Part shown: positions 21,740-34,640 of the stretch, piece by piece | Layout of the letters: the number at the start of each line of letters is the position of its first letter | Numbering within the stretch: position 1 is the stretch's first letter | DNA from: Isoetes taiwanensis | Lineage: Eukaryota; Streptophyta; Lycopodiopsida; Isoetales; Isoetaceae | Direction: 5' to 3' | NCBI GenBank assembly: GCA_021234155.1 | Contig: JAJEKV010000008.1 | Coordinates: 1,004,508-1,068,507, forward strand | Length of the DNA stretch: 64,000 nt | Translations under genes and position numbers: made by a program | Notes under the pieces: generated by a model | Told to the model about the DNA's origin: nothing | The model's input: only the letters and a program-made list of their open reading frames with translations | Databases searched by the model: none

Positions 21740-24270
21740 TTTTGGATGTCTTTTACAAAATGCATGAACATGCAAGCCTTTCAGAGGGGGAAAAGGATTC
21801 ACTGCTGCATCATCAGAACTAATCTCAGTCTTAGCATCTTTCTAGAAAATACCCTGGTCACCATGTACAGTAAGTTGGGAGATTATGTACATCTGCTGCT
21901 GGTATTTGAGAGAATGGTTAAAAAGAAATGTATGCACCTGGACTATGTTAATTGTTTGGTACACCCAAAACAGGCCACGACAAGGAAGTTGTGCATCTTT
22001 TCCAGCTTATGCAAGCAGAAGGCTTGAAGCCAAGCAGTATCACGATTGTCAATCTCCTGTTTGCTTTGCACCAATGCAGCAATTATAGAACATGCAAAGC
22101 TGGTACATACCCAAGTTTTAAATTCAGGACGAGGTATGGGGTGTTTGTTATGAATGCATTTATTTCCTTTATGCCAAATGTGGAAACATGGAAGATGCCT
22201 CTTATATATTTGACAGGATACGTTCCAGAAACATTGTCTCTTGGAATAACATGATTGTAGGATATATACAGAATAGTCAAGGCTTACAAGCTCTTAAAGT
22301 CTTCAGGCACATGCAACAGCAAGTCATAAAAACTAAATAATATCACGTTTGTGAGTGCTTGGGGCGGTACTATTATGGCAGCCCTAGAGGAAGGGAAAAA
22401 AATACATGCCTCTCTCAAGAAACTTGGATTCGATTCAGATTTATTTGCAGGAAATTCTTTGGTTGACATGTATGCAAAATGTGGATGTCTAACCAGTGCC
22501 CGCCAAGCCTTCAATTGCATGCCTGTGAGAGATATAATTTCATGGAATGTCATTATTGCTGGATATGTTCAACATGGAAATGTTAAGGAAGCAATCAGAC
22601 TCTTCCAATATATGCAACAGGAATGTATTATGCCAAACAGAATCACCTTTATCAATGCTCTAAATGCATGTGCTGACTCAATAGATCTTGAACGAGGTAA
22701 ACGTGTCCATGCTTTCATTGAATTATCTGAGTATGCAACGGACACGTTCGTTGGGAGTACACTTATTTGTATGTATGCAAAATGTAGTTCTATAGGTGAA
22801 GCTTGGAGAATATTTGGGAGATTTGTGATGCATGACGTAGTATCATGGAGTGCAATGGTAGCAGGTTATGTACACAATGGGGATGGAAAGAAAGCCCTTA
22901 ATCTCCTTGTTCAAATGCAAGGGCAAGGGATAAAACCAAATAATGTCACCTTTACAAGTGCTGTGAATGCATGTTCTATTCTTGCATCCTCAGAATGGGG
23001 GAAAGTTGTTCACTCAGGCATCAAGAAATGTGGACATGGTTGTGATGTTTTGGTTGGAAGTGCCCTTATAGACATGTATGCTAAATGTGGAAACATTTAT
23101 GATGCTTACATAGTTTTTCAGGCAATGGACAGATCCGATGTGATTACATGGACGGTAATGATTGCAGGACTTGTCCAGAATGGCCATTGTCAAGGGGCAA
23201 TGGAGCTTTTTAAAGCAATGCGACAAGAAAGAATATATCCAGATCTAATTACATACGTTTGCATGCTCAATGCCTGCAGCAGTATCAGAGCACTGGAGCA
23301 AGGCAAATGCTTACATGCCAAGATCATTATTGATACTAAGTATGAGGAAGATGTCAATGTGGGGTCTGCACTTGTGGACATGTATGGGAAATGTGGTTCA
23401 ATTGATAATGCTTATCACGTGTTTGCAAGGCTGCACACACAAGATCTGGTATTGTGGACGACAGTGATTGCTGGGTATGCTCAACTTGGGGGGGAGCAGG
23501 AGGTTTTCAAATTGTTTCAGAGTATGCAAAATGAAGGAATAAAGCCAAATAAAATAACCCTAGCTATTGTACTTAAGGCATGTGGAAACACGGTTGCGTT
23601 GGATCATGGGAAGCAACTACATGCCTATATCAAAAGTGAGGGTTTGATGTTCAGTTCCACCTTAAGCAATGCATTGATTGATATGTATGCAAAATGTGGG
23701 AGTTTGGAAGATGCTTGCCATGTTTTCAATCAACAGAGATCCAAAACATTGGTAACTTGGTCTTCCATGCTTGCTTGCTATGCTCAGCTAGGAAACGGAG
23801 AAGGGACATTGAGACTTTTTCAAAAAATGCAACAAGAGGGCATCATTCCAGATGGTATTATCTTAGTCAGTGTACTAAGTGCGTGTAATCATGCAGGTTT
23901 ACTAAATGAAGGCTTTCATATATTTTCTTCTTTGTGTCTACACTTCGACGTTGTGTGGGAACCAGATCATTATTGCTGTATGGTTGATCTCCTTGGTCGT
24001 GCAGGTTATATTGATGTGGCAGAGGAGATATTGAATTCCATGCCTTTCCTACTAAACATGGCAATAGGAATGTCTTTGCTGGCTGCTTGCATGGACATGG
24101 TATGATAAGGATTGACTTGTTTGAAAAAATGTATCATCTGAAACTTGTGGGCTTTGGCCGTTAGCTTTCATCTGCTCACATCCTACAACCTATGATCAAG
24201 AACAATATCCTTGCTGAATATGCAAATAAAGACCATGAGGGGAAAGAAAGATTCTATTAGTGTGTTTCAG
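21740..24270 (+). pseudogene. PLS-class PPR gene, damaged at both ends
   Basis: PPR proteins of this class bind single organellar transcripts and usually serve RNA editing in chloroplasts or mitochondria. Recognisable repeat sequence begins near 21746 (MQAFQRGKRIH, then NTLVTMYSKLGD) and continues past 24105. The 5' part needs at least four frame changes: near 21917 in an A-run, near 21973, near 22110-22140 and near 22340. The stretch 22170-22340 still reads LYAKCGNMEDASYIFDRI and SRNIVSWNNMI in another frame. At the 3' end the frame is lost at about 24095, and an E-domain-like remnant (NNILAEYAN near 24205-24230) lies beyond. No DYW domain was seen. It is a pseudogene or the assembly carries indel errors. 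Confidence 0.75.
22351..24105 (+). CDS. Intact central PPR open reading frame, 584 codons
   Basis: This uninterrupted frame encodes about five full P-L-S periods of roughly 100 residues. The S-motif signature MYAKCG or a variant falls near residues 40, 141, 242, 344 and 445, each followed by an SWN/TW/LWTT-VIAGY-type block and then a GI-PN-ITF-type block. The end carries NHAGLLNEG, DHYCCMVDLLGRAG and AEEILNSMPF, the usual transition toward the E domain, then stops at MDMV instead of continuing. The ATG at 22351 is simply the first methionine after the last upstream frameshift, so the true start is probably further 5'. It has no introns, as is normal for many plant PPR genes. A truncated repeat protein could be made, but without E/DYW domains it would not edit RNA by itself. 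Confidence 0.7.
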   Translation: MSAWGGTIMAALEEGKKIHASLKKLGFDSDLFAGNSLVDMYAKCGCLTSARQAFNCMPVRDIISWNVIIAGYVQHGNVKEAIRLFQYMQQECIMPNRITFINALNACADSIDLERGKRVHAFIELSEYATDTFVGSTLICMYAKCSSIGEAWRIFGRFVMHDVVSWSAMVAGYVHNGDGKKALNLLVQMQGQGIKPNNVTFTSAVNACSILASSEWGKVVHSGIKKCGHGCDVLVGSALIDMYAKCGNIYDAYIVFQAMDRSDVITWTVMIAGLVQNGHCQGAMELFKAMRQERIYPDLITYVCMLNACSSIRALEQGKCLHAKIIIDTKYEEDVNVGSALVDMYGKCGSIDNAYHVFARLHTQDLVLWTTVIAGYAQLGGEQEVFKLFQSMQNEGIKPNKITLAIVLKACGNTVALDHGKQLHAYIKSEGLMFSSTLSNALIDMYAKCGSLEDACHVFNQQRSKTLVTWSSMLACYAQLGNGEGTLRLFQKMQQEGIIPDGIILVSVLSACNHAGLLNEGFHIFSSLCLHFDVVWEPDHYCCMVDLLGRAGYIDVAEEILNSMPFLLNMAIGMSLLAACMDMV

Positions 24271-27200
24271 TCACATTGATACAAGTGAAGACTGCGCTTA
24301 CTTTGGCTTCTGAACAAGGATAATACATTAAATTGATATTAGTTCTGCCTTCTTGAATGGTGAAGGAGGAAATGCATATGTTTCAAGTCAAAATTTTGAT
24401 GTTGGAAGCAAGGAGCATTTAGACATGCAGATTGAAGACGTCTATTATTCCAGCAGGCTCCTCCAATCTTTAGGCGTTGTTTTATTTGCTGCAAATCCCA
24501 ACTCATGGTCCGTCCCTTGCTTTGGTTTTGCAAATTTGCTTTGGATTTGCAAATTCTTGCCTTTGCTACTTATGCACCTGCTAAAAGTGCTGCTTCCGTA
24601 TCTTGAAAAGGTGAGCGGAGTGAAATGAGGGGCGAATTTATAGATCTTTTTATTACGGATAAATTGTAGGAGTTAGAATATTATGAAAAGTTCAGACTTT
24701 TATAAACAGCTATGGCATTGGAATTAGCTATTCTAGTTGTCATGCCAATTATGGTGCACATCAAATATAGAATCCAATCATGGTGCACCATCAAATATAG
24801 AATTAGTTACACTCTGATTGGTTATCTATAATTGGAAGAGATTAAGGGACAAGATGATGCTAATCTGGTATGGTGCCTTGAGAGAGCCGAGACCAATAAT
24901 GGATGAGTGGACTTTGGTGGTTTAAAAGGACATGGCTTGGGAACAATGACCATCATTGATAGCTTCCCAAAGATTGGCTCTGAGATAGCATCATCTGTTC
25001 AAGGGAGGAATTAGCGGCGTTGAGGACCCTTACTTGTTACTTCTTATTATGTGAACATGCTAATTCCAGTGGCTGGGTGGTTTGAGTAACCTCTACCTCT
25101 TCTTGTATTATTTATTTCTCTCAATAAAGAATTATTTTGTAAAGAATTATCTCTCTCAATAAAGAATTATTTTGTAAAGAATTCAGTCATTCCTGTTTTT
25201 CATTAGCAGCTTTTTTGCTCCAATCCGTAATAGTGGTACATCAAAAGTCTTGGCAGAGAACATTATGGTCAAGAACTGCATAAAAAATGAAACTTTTTTG
25301 TGTAGTAGCCCAAGTTGTTGAAGAAGTACTAGTTGAGTGTTGAGGAAGATGTATCACGCTTGCTGATGAGTCTTTCTTGATGAAGATAACTTGGGTGATG
25401 AGTAAATAGCACCAAAGAAGCAATTTACCCACACCTCTTATACATGTTGGAACAGTGATGAAGGAAGGGGTGCGAAAACAAGTCTAGAAGCGGTTGACTC
25501 ACATTTGCCCTAGGTTGAAAAAAAGCTAAGGACCCAAAGTTGAGTTTGATTACTTCTATGGGAGCTGAGGATGAACTCTTTACTACGATGGATGGCCAAG
25601 ATGGAAGTTTTCTCAAACATGAGTATTCTAAAAGGAAAGTTTATTGGATAGAGGGCTCAAGTGAAGAAAGGGATGCTATCTTATGAGTGGCAGGGGAAAA
25701 GTGGATGCATCCTAGTAATACCATAAATAGGCCATACCACTTGGGCTAAGAATGAAGGAGGAGGAAAAGTGGATGCATCTAATGCGATGAAATAAGCCAC
25801 CCATTACCACTTGGGCTAGAATGGAGGCTGATGAGATTGATTGGATGATTTCACAACAAATTTAACACATTTGTTAAGCGAATGGCAGTGTGAAGATTAA
25901 GGAGCCCAGTTTCATTTGGTGCCCTCAAATATCGATACTCTCATAAGTGTTGAAGTTACATCAACATCAAGCGTTCTGCGATATTCTCCTATTGCCTTAA
26001 CGTCATTAGCAGTGGAGAGAGGATGATGATGTTCGAGGTACGCATCATGGTGAGTAACAACAACAAAGGGTGGCTTTCCACCTCAAATGAGAGCAAATAA
26101 TGGACATCATTCATGAGCAGGCTGGTCGGAGAAAAATTATGACACGATGGATTGGGTAAACGCCAACGCAATGTTACCGCTTGCGAAGTTGGGGTGGATA
26201 AGCGCCAACACCAAGCGTACCATATACCAATGTGGCCGTCAAAGGTCCGCCTTTATACTACCGTGATTGGGATTTGGTAGCGAGGAAAACTAAACGTAGT
26301 AGTGACCATGGTGGGGATTATGCCATAGTGGGCGTGATATTAAGAAGGTGGTGATAAAGGAAAAGTACCATTGCTTTGCTCAATGGAATTCCAAGGGACG
26401 CGGTTTTCAAGCGACCTATTGTTGTTTGATGGACTTATTGGACAAACTCATAGCGGTGTATAGTTGGACAATGGTGCATTACACGATCTCATTCGGCGGA
26501 TCTTATTCCGGACATTTAGGATTGCATTTATTTTTCCCCTGAAATCCTTTTATACAAGGAGCATATAATATGCGTATTTTGGGTTATATTTGCATTGTTG
26601 TTTATTTTCCAAATCAGCACACTATAGGGGCATATGTACCTTGGTTTGGAGTTTCGCCCATTACGCAAAGTACAACAAATTTTGCAATTGGTGATTAAAT
26701 CATAACCTAGCGATCTTTGGTACCAAAACTGAAAAAAGTGGATATATTTGGCACATTTACAATTGACTTCTCCTATTTATGTAGATGCATAAAAGAAAGC
26801 GCAATTTAAAAGGTTAACTTGGCGCTTAAAATACGTTTTGGCCTTGTTTAATGAAATCAGAATTTAAATTTCATGTATTTATATCTTCTGTGTATTTGAA
26901 CCAAAATGTGTCCGCACTTATAGACTATGCGCAATGTATCTTTCCCTGTCTTATCATAAAAGCCATTTCTTTTTACATTTGGAGAATTATAATATTTTCC
27001 AGTTCCACCGGAAAGCCGAAATGGCCGGATCATTGTGGATCATTGGCAGGCCAGGTGTTAAACTCAGTAAGGTAATACGAAAAGTTTTTGCTTTAAAGAG
27101 AGCTCAGTGTCAGTATTTACAAATTTGAATGGGATCTACATTTTAGTTGCACACTTTCCAAAATAGGGTAAAGAAATAAACATAAATTAGAGCTTAAATG

Positions 27201-30200
27201 TCAAGTACCTTTGGTGAAGATCCAGGAGAAAGGGTAAAGAAGCTAGTTAGCGTACATATAAACCTTAGGAGAATGTATGTATAGGGGATCATCTCTGAAT
27301 GGCTGACTCTGCAATCTTTACTCTATGCTAACTCTGCTCTGCGATGGATGAATGGTCTTTGGAAATCTATGGTTAGATTGTGATTCTACCCGCACTAACT
27401 ATGTGGTTGAGTTGTTAAGCCAGAGCCCCGATTCTAAATCATTGATTCATAATATAGTGATGCTTTCATTGAGAGGTTAAGTTAGGCAGCTTAAACAAAG
27501 CGAGAGTAAATCTATGGATGTACTGCAGAGCTCTTCTGGATAAGATTGGTACACCAGGAGTTGGTGTGTGGAAATGACGGCGAATAGGCACTATTGAAAG
27601 CAACTAATGGGGGTCATGATATTTTAAGAATGGCAATGTTTATCTGGAATCCTTCACTAGATATCCGCTAAAATATGTATGCATTTTTGTGAGTGATTTT
27701 CCCCGTTCCGAACATGTCAGGTACTTTCATAATAGGGTGAAATTTGAATTAATGCGCTCTCAATTTCTTTGCTGGCAGCATGTAGAGGCTAGGCATTCTC
27801 ATGATTCCTCGATTTTTAGCATCAAATGGATACAAGTACTTCCACAATTAAGACAAATCTCAAGATAATTTCGATTTTCTTTAGGGATCAAATATAATGT
27901 TTTGAAATTGTTTAGATGCAAACAATCTTTCCGCACTTGTATGCTTCATCCTCTTATAAGGTACTCCTCTTGCCAAATTACAAAGGGGATTTGAGAAGAA
28001 AAATAATTGATTCTTAAATAATTGATTCTTAACTTGAGATGATAGATTCCAGTACTAAGAACATTGCAACTTGAGGGCGTGTTTGGGTTCATTCTGGCCC
28101 AGTGGGACTTCAATAACTTCATTAAGTCTAATGAGGGGCCAAAGTGGTTATAATGTGGATAATATCGCCGTGGTATTCATGCATTCCTCATGATCCTCGT
28201 ATTCCACAGAAGAGTGGCGCATTCATGGTTTTAACTTTCAATACATAGGATAACATTGGGTTTTCTTTCGGTTGTTTCAACAGCACTATTTTGCGAATAA
28301 TTTTTGTTGTTGTTGCTTTCCTCCTATTACTTTCATGCATTAGCAAAATCTCAAATCCTAAAAACCCTAAATACCCAATCTTTTTATCTCATCAGATGTT
28401 TTTGCTGCTTCCTTCTTCCCAAAGAGCAGATCTTTTGATAGTTAAGTTCTTTCCACAATGATCATTTCTAAAATTATTAAATTTGGTAATTTATTTGACT
28501 TAAATTCATTATAAAAGATACATCACTTTGAATTTCTTCAAACAGAATACATTATCAAAGATCACGGTGGTGATCGTAATGGTTCCTCGGTTGGATATAA
28601 ACCCAAGGTGTTCCCCGTCCACTGCTAACATTCAGAAACGTTTAAATGTTCTAATGAAACAGTAGGAAGTTGCAATATCACCATATGGGATCTCCTTCTC
28701 TATTTTTTTCAAGGTATTAAATAATTGTCCCTTATAATACACCAAAAAATTGTTTCCCTATCTGTTATTCACTCCTTTGAGAATCCACAATGTAGACAAA
28801 TTAAAGATATGGGATCAACTCTTCAAAGTAGACAAGGGATAATTCATAGTATGTATTATTATTAAATTATCCCTATATCATGGTGGAATGTGATAACAAA
28901 ATTACAAATTCCGCCCCTTGATCTTTATGCCTTAGCAAATAACATTTGGTCTTCCACCAGAGTATCATCCTATAAATCTAATAAAGTATTTTCAGTCATA
29001 CTTATGTAATATTTATGGGAGCCCTGTTTGATTTATGCATTATTAGATCTAAGATTCCTGTGCACTTTATGAACAGAGAGAATCTTAGTAATCGAAGATA
29101 TGGTACTTTAACATGCATCATGCAAACCAACTCATGTTTCCATCTAAATTTTTGTACCGACAATCATCTTGTTTTACATGTATGTGTTGTTTATCCGGGC
29201 ATTAGTGTGTTGCATAGCTTTCATGCCATTTCTTTATTGAAGGGTTTGTAACTAGGTTTATTCCTGCCAGCTAAATTTTTAGGTTGTTTATTACAAGAGT
29301 TTGTGTAGCACTACGTGTAAGAACTTAAGATATATTTTCAAGTAGATTTTACATTAGGTTTTCTCAAAACAAACTTTGTCTGCTAGCGTGGCGTGACATT
29401 AAATTCCAATTGAGGGGTACACATAAAACATTTTTAGTTCTCTTTTGGTTTTTCCATTGGGTCAAGATTTCTAGCATTCATTTCACTTCCACTTTGTAAG
29501 TGCCGTTTATTTACTGCTTGTTTGGGACTGTTTAAAATTTTTTTCCTTTAGCTCACTTGGATGTGATTTATATGCACATGGTCTTCGACTCTAAATCTAG
29601 AATAGTAATCAATAACAGAATCAATTCATTAGCTATTATTTGGGTTTTGAAAATGCCGGGTTTCATGTACCTCCAATGATGCTTCCTTCCTCCTCTTCCA
29701 ATTTATTGTTCCGGCTCTAGTCATATTAATAGTGTTTGCATCTCTCTTCCTCTACCTCTACCTCTCATGTTTGACCTGTTCCCTTCATGATTCTTGTTCT
29801 AGAACTATCAGAGTATGTCCTCTCTCTTCCTTTCCTTTAGCAAGGTCCTTGAACCAAACAATTGAATACCACATGACAAAGTCACTGGTGGAAACATTTG
29901 TTATCTCAAGCATTAGTGGCTTTTTAGGCGGTTATTTCAAAGTGGCATGGCTATTGCGGATGAAGCATGGTTTCGTCTTATCCATATTTTCCTTTACTTT
30001 CAATGAGCCAGATTTCGGCATGATCCTCGCGATCATTAATAATTGCTTTTGTTCTAACTGAATCAATGAGCATTACCAGTGATCGCGATAATGACTACTC
30101 AGGCTTACGCCACAAGGTTATCAAACCTTTGAAAAACTGATGAGATTGTCCTTTTCCCTAAAGTTCGGTTCCTTAATTGTCAACATCCAATTGGGAAGAT

Positions 30201-30498
30201 GTTTTGCTTTCATATGTTTAATAAATATTTCCAGAAGTGGCCCTCGAGGCGCAAAGTATAACATTAACAAAATACCGATCCAGCTTCCGATTTTAATACA
30301 CTCTTGATTATCGTTGGCTGCGTTAAATCTGAAAGCTAGTAATTTTTAGTAGAAAGTAAAACACCTTTGTTATGAACTTTTCTACGCCTGCGACCCAATA
30401 AACACCTCCTTTGTGGCAATATGAGCGTATGTAATACTTATCTGCATCTCTGTCCACATAGGTGCAGATCCACAACCTCTAATACTTCTTTTCGTTTT
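24271..30498. other. Long stretch without a recognised gene
   Basis: About 6.2 kb of AT-rich DNA. I found no protein motif on either strand. It includes a duplicated atcaaatatagaat unit near 24761-24803, a tandem duplication at 25114-25184 and repeated aaagtggatgcatc and ccacttgggcta words at 25695-25815, which hint at an old duplicated repeat. The right end is an assembly gap. Confidence 0.5.
25114..25184. repeat. 36-bp tandem duplication
   Basis: Two nearly identical units of ctctcaataaagaattattttgtaaagaatt with a short spacer. Each unit carries aataaa, so it may mark the end of an old transcription unit or repeat. Confidence 0.85.
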
Positions 30499-30598
30499 NN
30501 NNNNNNNNNNNNNNNNNNNNNNNNNNNNNNNNNNNNNNNNNNNNNNNNNNNNNNNNNNNNNNNNNNNNNNNNNNNNNNNNNNNNNNNNNNNNNNNNNN
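30499..30598. other. Assembly gap of exactly 100 N
   Basis: One hundred N is a conventional placeholder for a scaffold join of unknown size. Frames that span it are artefacts, and the physical distance and adjacency of the two sides are not established by this sequence. Confidence 0.99.
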
Positions 30599-30826
30599 CT
30601 CTTTCGCTGTCTGGAAACCTCACGGTAGTACCATTAAACACATCCCGCAGCCGATTAGCGAGGGAGATGCACCTAGTCGAGGTTGACATGATGCTCGATA
30701 CCAAATTTGTAGATGTGTAACTAGATAGATGTAATTAATACCAACCACTAAGCTAGAATAGTTAATCTGTCTACATTGTAATGCATCCAACCTTATTAAC
30801 AATACACCGCAGGTACATAAAGTTCG

Positions 30827-30976
30827 CCGTTTGTGGGGTATGCAAGTATAAGATTTGGCTAGATTTGCAAATCTTATAAGATTTTAAGCAAAGTGGTGTT
30901 TGATTTTTGTACGTCTGAGTATATGAAATTAAAAGGGCTCGGCCTAAGTCACCCCTGTGAATATGCACCCAAACCA
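30827..30976. mobile_element. Possible second copy of the MITE-like terminus
   Basis: The right end (about 30949-30976, gtcacccctgtgaatatgc then acccaaacc) matches the arm of the 18.1 kb element. The left side (about 30831-30850, gtttgtggggtatgcaagt) is a degenerate inverse candidate. An aaatcttataagatttt word and a gtacgtctgagtatatg word lie between. Confidence 0.4.
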
Positions 30977-33030
30977 AGGGTTTAAGGGGGATTTTAATGT
31001 AAGAAAGTGTTGGACCCAATGGTTTGTGTTAGTTAATATTTGTTTAATTATGTGTTGGTTGTTATACTAAAAAAATTGTGACCCGCCGAGGGCCCTAAGA
31101 AAAAGCTGCTTGTCTGAGAAAGAGCTTGAAAAACGAATAATGTAATTTAATTATATAAACTTTAAAAGCATATTATTTAAAATTTATTAAATCATTGAGA
31201 AGGCGACAAAAGTGTTAAAGCAATTTTGAAGCACTCAAAATGGGTGGCGGCTTAGGATCCCGATGCATATGTTGAAGTTTGGTTTTATCAAGCGATGCGA
31301 GTTAGCTGTTATTTGTGCGTAATTACTCCCGATCCCGTGTTGAATGTGTGCATCAGTATGAAGTTCTGATTGAGTTGATTGTGTTACCGTTTGTTACATA
31401 GATGTCGCATGTAGACTGATGTATCCAGCTATCCCATGGCGACACCAACGTCGATGGGGAATTACTCGCCATATATGGAGGTGCTAGTTACGTAACGGAG
31501 GACTAAGCGAACTTGAGCTTCCAGCTGTTAAGCACTACAGTGCTTATGATAATTTCGGGCTCCACGGTATTGCTTGCCGGGGAATGGCGAGGATGTCATG
31601 TGGAGGTGATGATTCATTGGGGCCATGGGCTGCATGTTAGCAAACAAAATTAATGAGTTTGAGCAAAATGAGAGCGTATTGAAATAATATGTTATTACAC
31701 TTTCGATTTAATACTAGATGATAATTCTTATAGTATTGGCATTACGTGCATCCAAGAGGTGTTGCATAATTCCGTTATCACCCAAATCTCCAACCGATTG
31801 TGTTTTGGAGTGCATGCGCAATATGCTTCAATGATTTAGATGCGGATCTTTTGTTATGGTGGTGTAGAAGTACCTTGGTGGATTAGCAAATGGATTCACT
31901 CTGAGGCTCTTGGCCGGTTGTCTTTGGTGCATCATTGCTTTAGGTTCGGTTACAATATTAACTGAGATTTAGCTAGATTACAAAATACTACCAGATTTTA
32001 ACAAATATCTCTCTCGTGCTGATTTATGCACGATTAGCTCTTTCAATTAAAGACTCTACCCTAAATCCTACCGAATGTACCCAAACCGAAGTTTTAAAGG
32101 GATTTTAATGCTAGCGATGTTGGACCAATGGTTGCATTTGGTTATTGTCCATTTTAAATTATAATGTTGGTTTGTTATCATAAAAAAAAAATTAACCAGG
32201 CCAACCAGACCCTAAAGAAAAATAAACATCTGAAAAGAACAAATTAAAAGAACAAGATATTAATTTAATTCTACCTTTGAAAACATGAAAATATTAAAAA
32301 TTTATTAAATCATTAGAAAGGCAAATAAAAGATGTTAAAAGCAATTACAAACCTCAAGTAATTAAGCGGCAGGATCGATCCATATGTTGGTTGATTTTAT
32401 CAAAGCGGTGCGGAGGCGGTTAAACATTTGGTACTGCAATTTTCCAGCGATCCGTGTTTCAATGATGTTGGCCAAATTATGGGTTATACGATTGAGTTCC
32501 GATTATTGATTACGCATAAGGCCAGTGCCATATCGATGATGTATGCTTCTCCCCTGCGCAACCGCAAATTAATACGAGTTACTCGCCATGGAGGTGCTAG
32601 TAGTTGTGGCATTGAAGAGGACTAGCGGGCGCTGAGCGCTTCAGCTGCGGTAATTTCGGGCTCCACATTGCGGTGGCGGATATGTATGGGAGGTGATTCA
32701 TTGGGGGGCTTCTATGACACGCATGTTAACCAGCTTCAATTGTGAGTTTGCGAGGTAAATGAAGCGTAATGAAATAATATGTTATTACACTGATTTAATA
32801 CAGATGATAGTACGCTAATTGTGCGAGGCGAAATTGTGCATAATTTGCGTTATCGCCCCGTCTCCAACCTGGTGTTGCGTGAACGGATGCAATGCATAAT
32901 ATCGCGCTTCAATGATTTGATGCGGATCTTTGTTATATAAAATTTGGTGCTGTCCAGTACGCCCGTGGATTAACAAATGGATCGCGCTGGAAAGCACCTT
33001 GGCGGTTATCTTTGGATCATTCCATTTAAA
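30950..33030 (+). repeat. Two-copy tandem repeat, unit about 1.1 kb
   Basis: Copy 1 (about 30950-31990) and copy 2 (about 32060-33030) run in parallel with a period close to 1111 bp. Shared landmarks in order include acccaaacc, gggattttaatg, atggttt, aaatttattaaatcatt, gatcc-atatgttg, ttactcgccat, ggaggtgctagt, taatttcgggctccac, gaaataatatgttattacac, ttcaatgatttRgatgcgg and ggattaRcaaatgga. The copies are strongly diverged with many indels, so the duplication is old. No shared reading frame exists. Confidence 0.8.
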
Positions 33031-34640
33031 ACTAACGGTATATGCACGGGTTGCTTGGAATGGAGTTCATCACTATAGATCTATATCCCCGGCTCGCTCG
33101 CTGCTCCCGTTCAGCCATTAAAGTAAATTGCATGGCTTGTGCTGAGATAGAAGTGTTCATTAGCAGGTCTCCACAAGGTAGATTTGTGGATAAGGGGTGG
33201 CCCGGCGTTGGACATCAGATGGTACAGTGATGGCTTTGAGAATAGTTTTGGATTACCGGGCGGACCCGTCGCACTGCGGTTTTCTCAAGCCAGCATGGCA
33301 TCTTTCTTTCCCTCATCAATTCTTTGACGGGGCGACATAAATCCACCCGCTGAAATAGAGGCACCTCCGTCCTTCGGCCCAATAACCTACGCCTGCCAGG
33401 CAATCATTTTGTATTCTTTAATCTCTGCCCACAGTATTGTTTCCAGGCCCGGCTGGTGGTGTTCCATCTCGGCGTACTGAGTAACGGCATGAACCTCCGT
33501 GCCAGTTTGGGCGTGAAGCGGAAGTCGCGGTCGATCTGGGTGGGGCAAAATACGGCAATCGCGGCAATGTAATAAAGAACTCTGAATATTTATTATAAAC
33601 TTTGGATCAACGCTTCGCTTTATTCTATTGTTGGCGGGTTTGCGTCTCCACCGGCTGGTGCTTTTGGTTTCAGGTTGTTTGGCGTTAACCACAACCTGGT
33701 TTCTTTTCTTCTTTTGCGTTTATTCTCCAGAACTCACATGTCCGCTGGCGTACTGGTGCTATTCGATGCGTATCATGCATCTTCGTGAGTTTGTTTCCCT
33801 TTTTATCGCTGCTTGGGGAATACGAAGTCTCTGGCCGGAGCTAGATGGTCGGGATGCGTGGTATGAAGACCTATTTTAGAGTGTGTGTTGCAAAGGCGCA
33901 TAACCGTTGATTAGTTGATTTAGCCTCTTCAATTTGGTGACATTTTTAGCGATGCGGATGGTTATCTAGATGCGTGCCTTACGCTTGCATGACTCGTTCA
34001 TTGATGTGACGCTGCGCCTTGTCACTATTCATGCCATTCGCCTCATTGTATCTCACGAACTATGCTCACCAAAATTAAAAAATACAATTGATATCAACAA
34101 AATCAATTTAAAACAATACCGACAAAACTTTGTATAAATACTATTATGTATGACTTGTAATACTAATATGCAACAAAGGGTTACATTTTGCAAGGTTAAA
34201 GTTTTAGTCGCACCGGTTTAGAGGCGGTTGGGAGTTTGAATTCCACAATAGCGATGTGGGTGTGCGTACTTTCGAACATATATGGGGGAGCGAATACTAC
34301 CTCTTTATTCTTGAAATCGGGGTAGAAGGTGCAAATTGATCCAAAAGGCTGTACGTTGATGTAATCGATAATCGGATATTACGTAGGATTAAATATGGCG
34401 AGGCTAGATGCTCCCAATGCAGATTTTAGTATAGCGGGCTTAAAATATCCATACATGACATGCTGAACATATTACTGTAAAGGTTTAATGGCAATGAAAT
34501 GTAATAGTCCCCGAAGTTCTGGATTAGCCACGGCATCTGGTCGACTATAAGCGGGCTAAGATTAACACAGCATCTCTGGTCCGACTATAGCGACTTCCCC
34601 TGTCGAGAATGCTAAGCTCAAAGAAAAAAGTTTAGGAGGC
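33031..34640. other. No gene seen
   Basis: Several short opposing open frames near 33215-33880 but no motif, and no repeat partner in the window. Confidence 0.45.

Noticed and set aside
30421-30720. Open frames crossing the N gap
   Set aside because: They exist only because N codons were read through as unknown residues.
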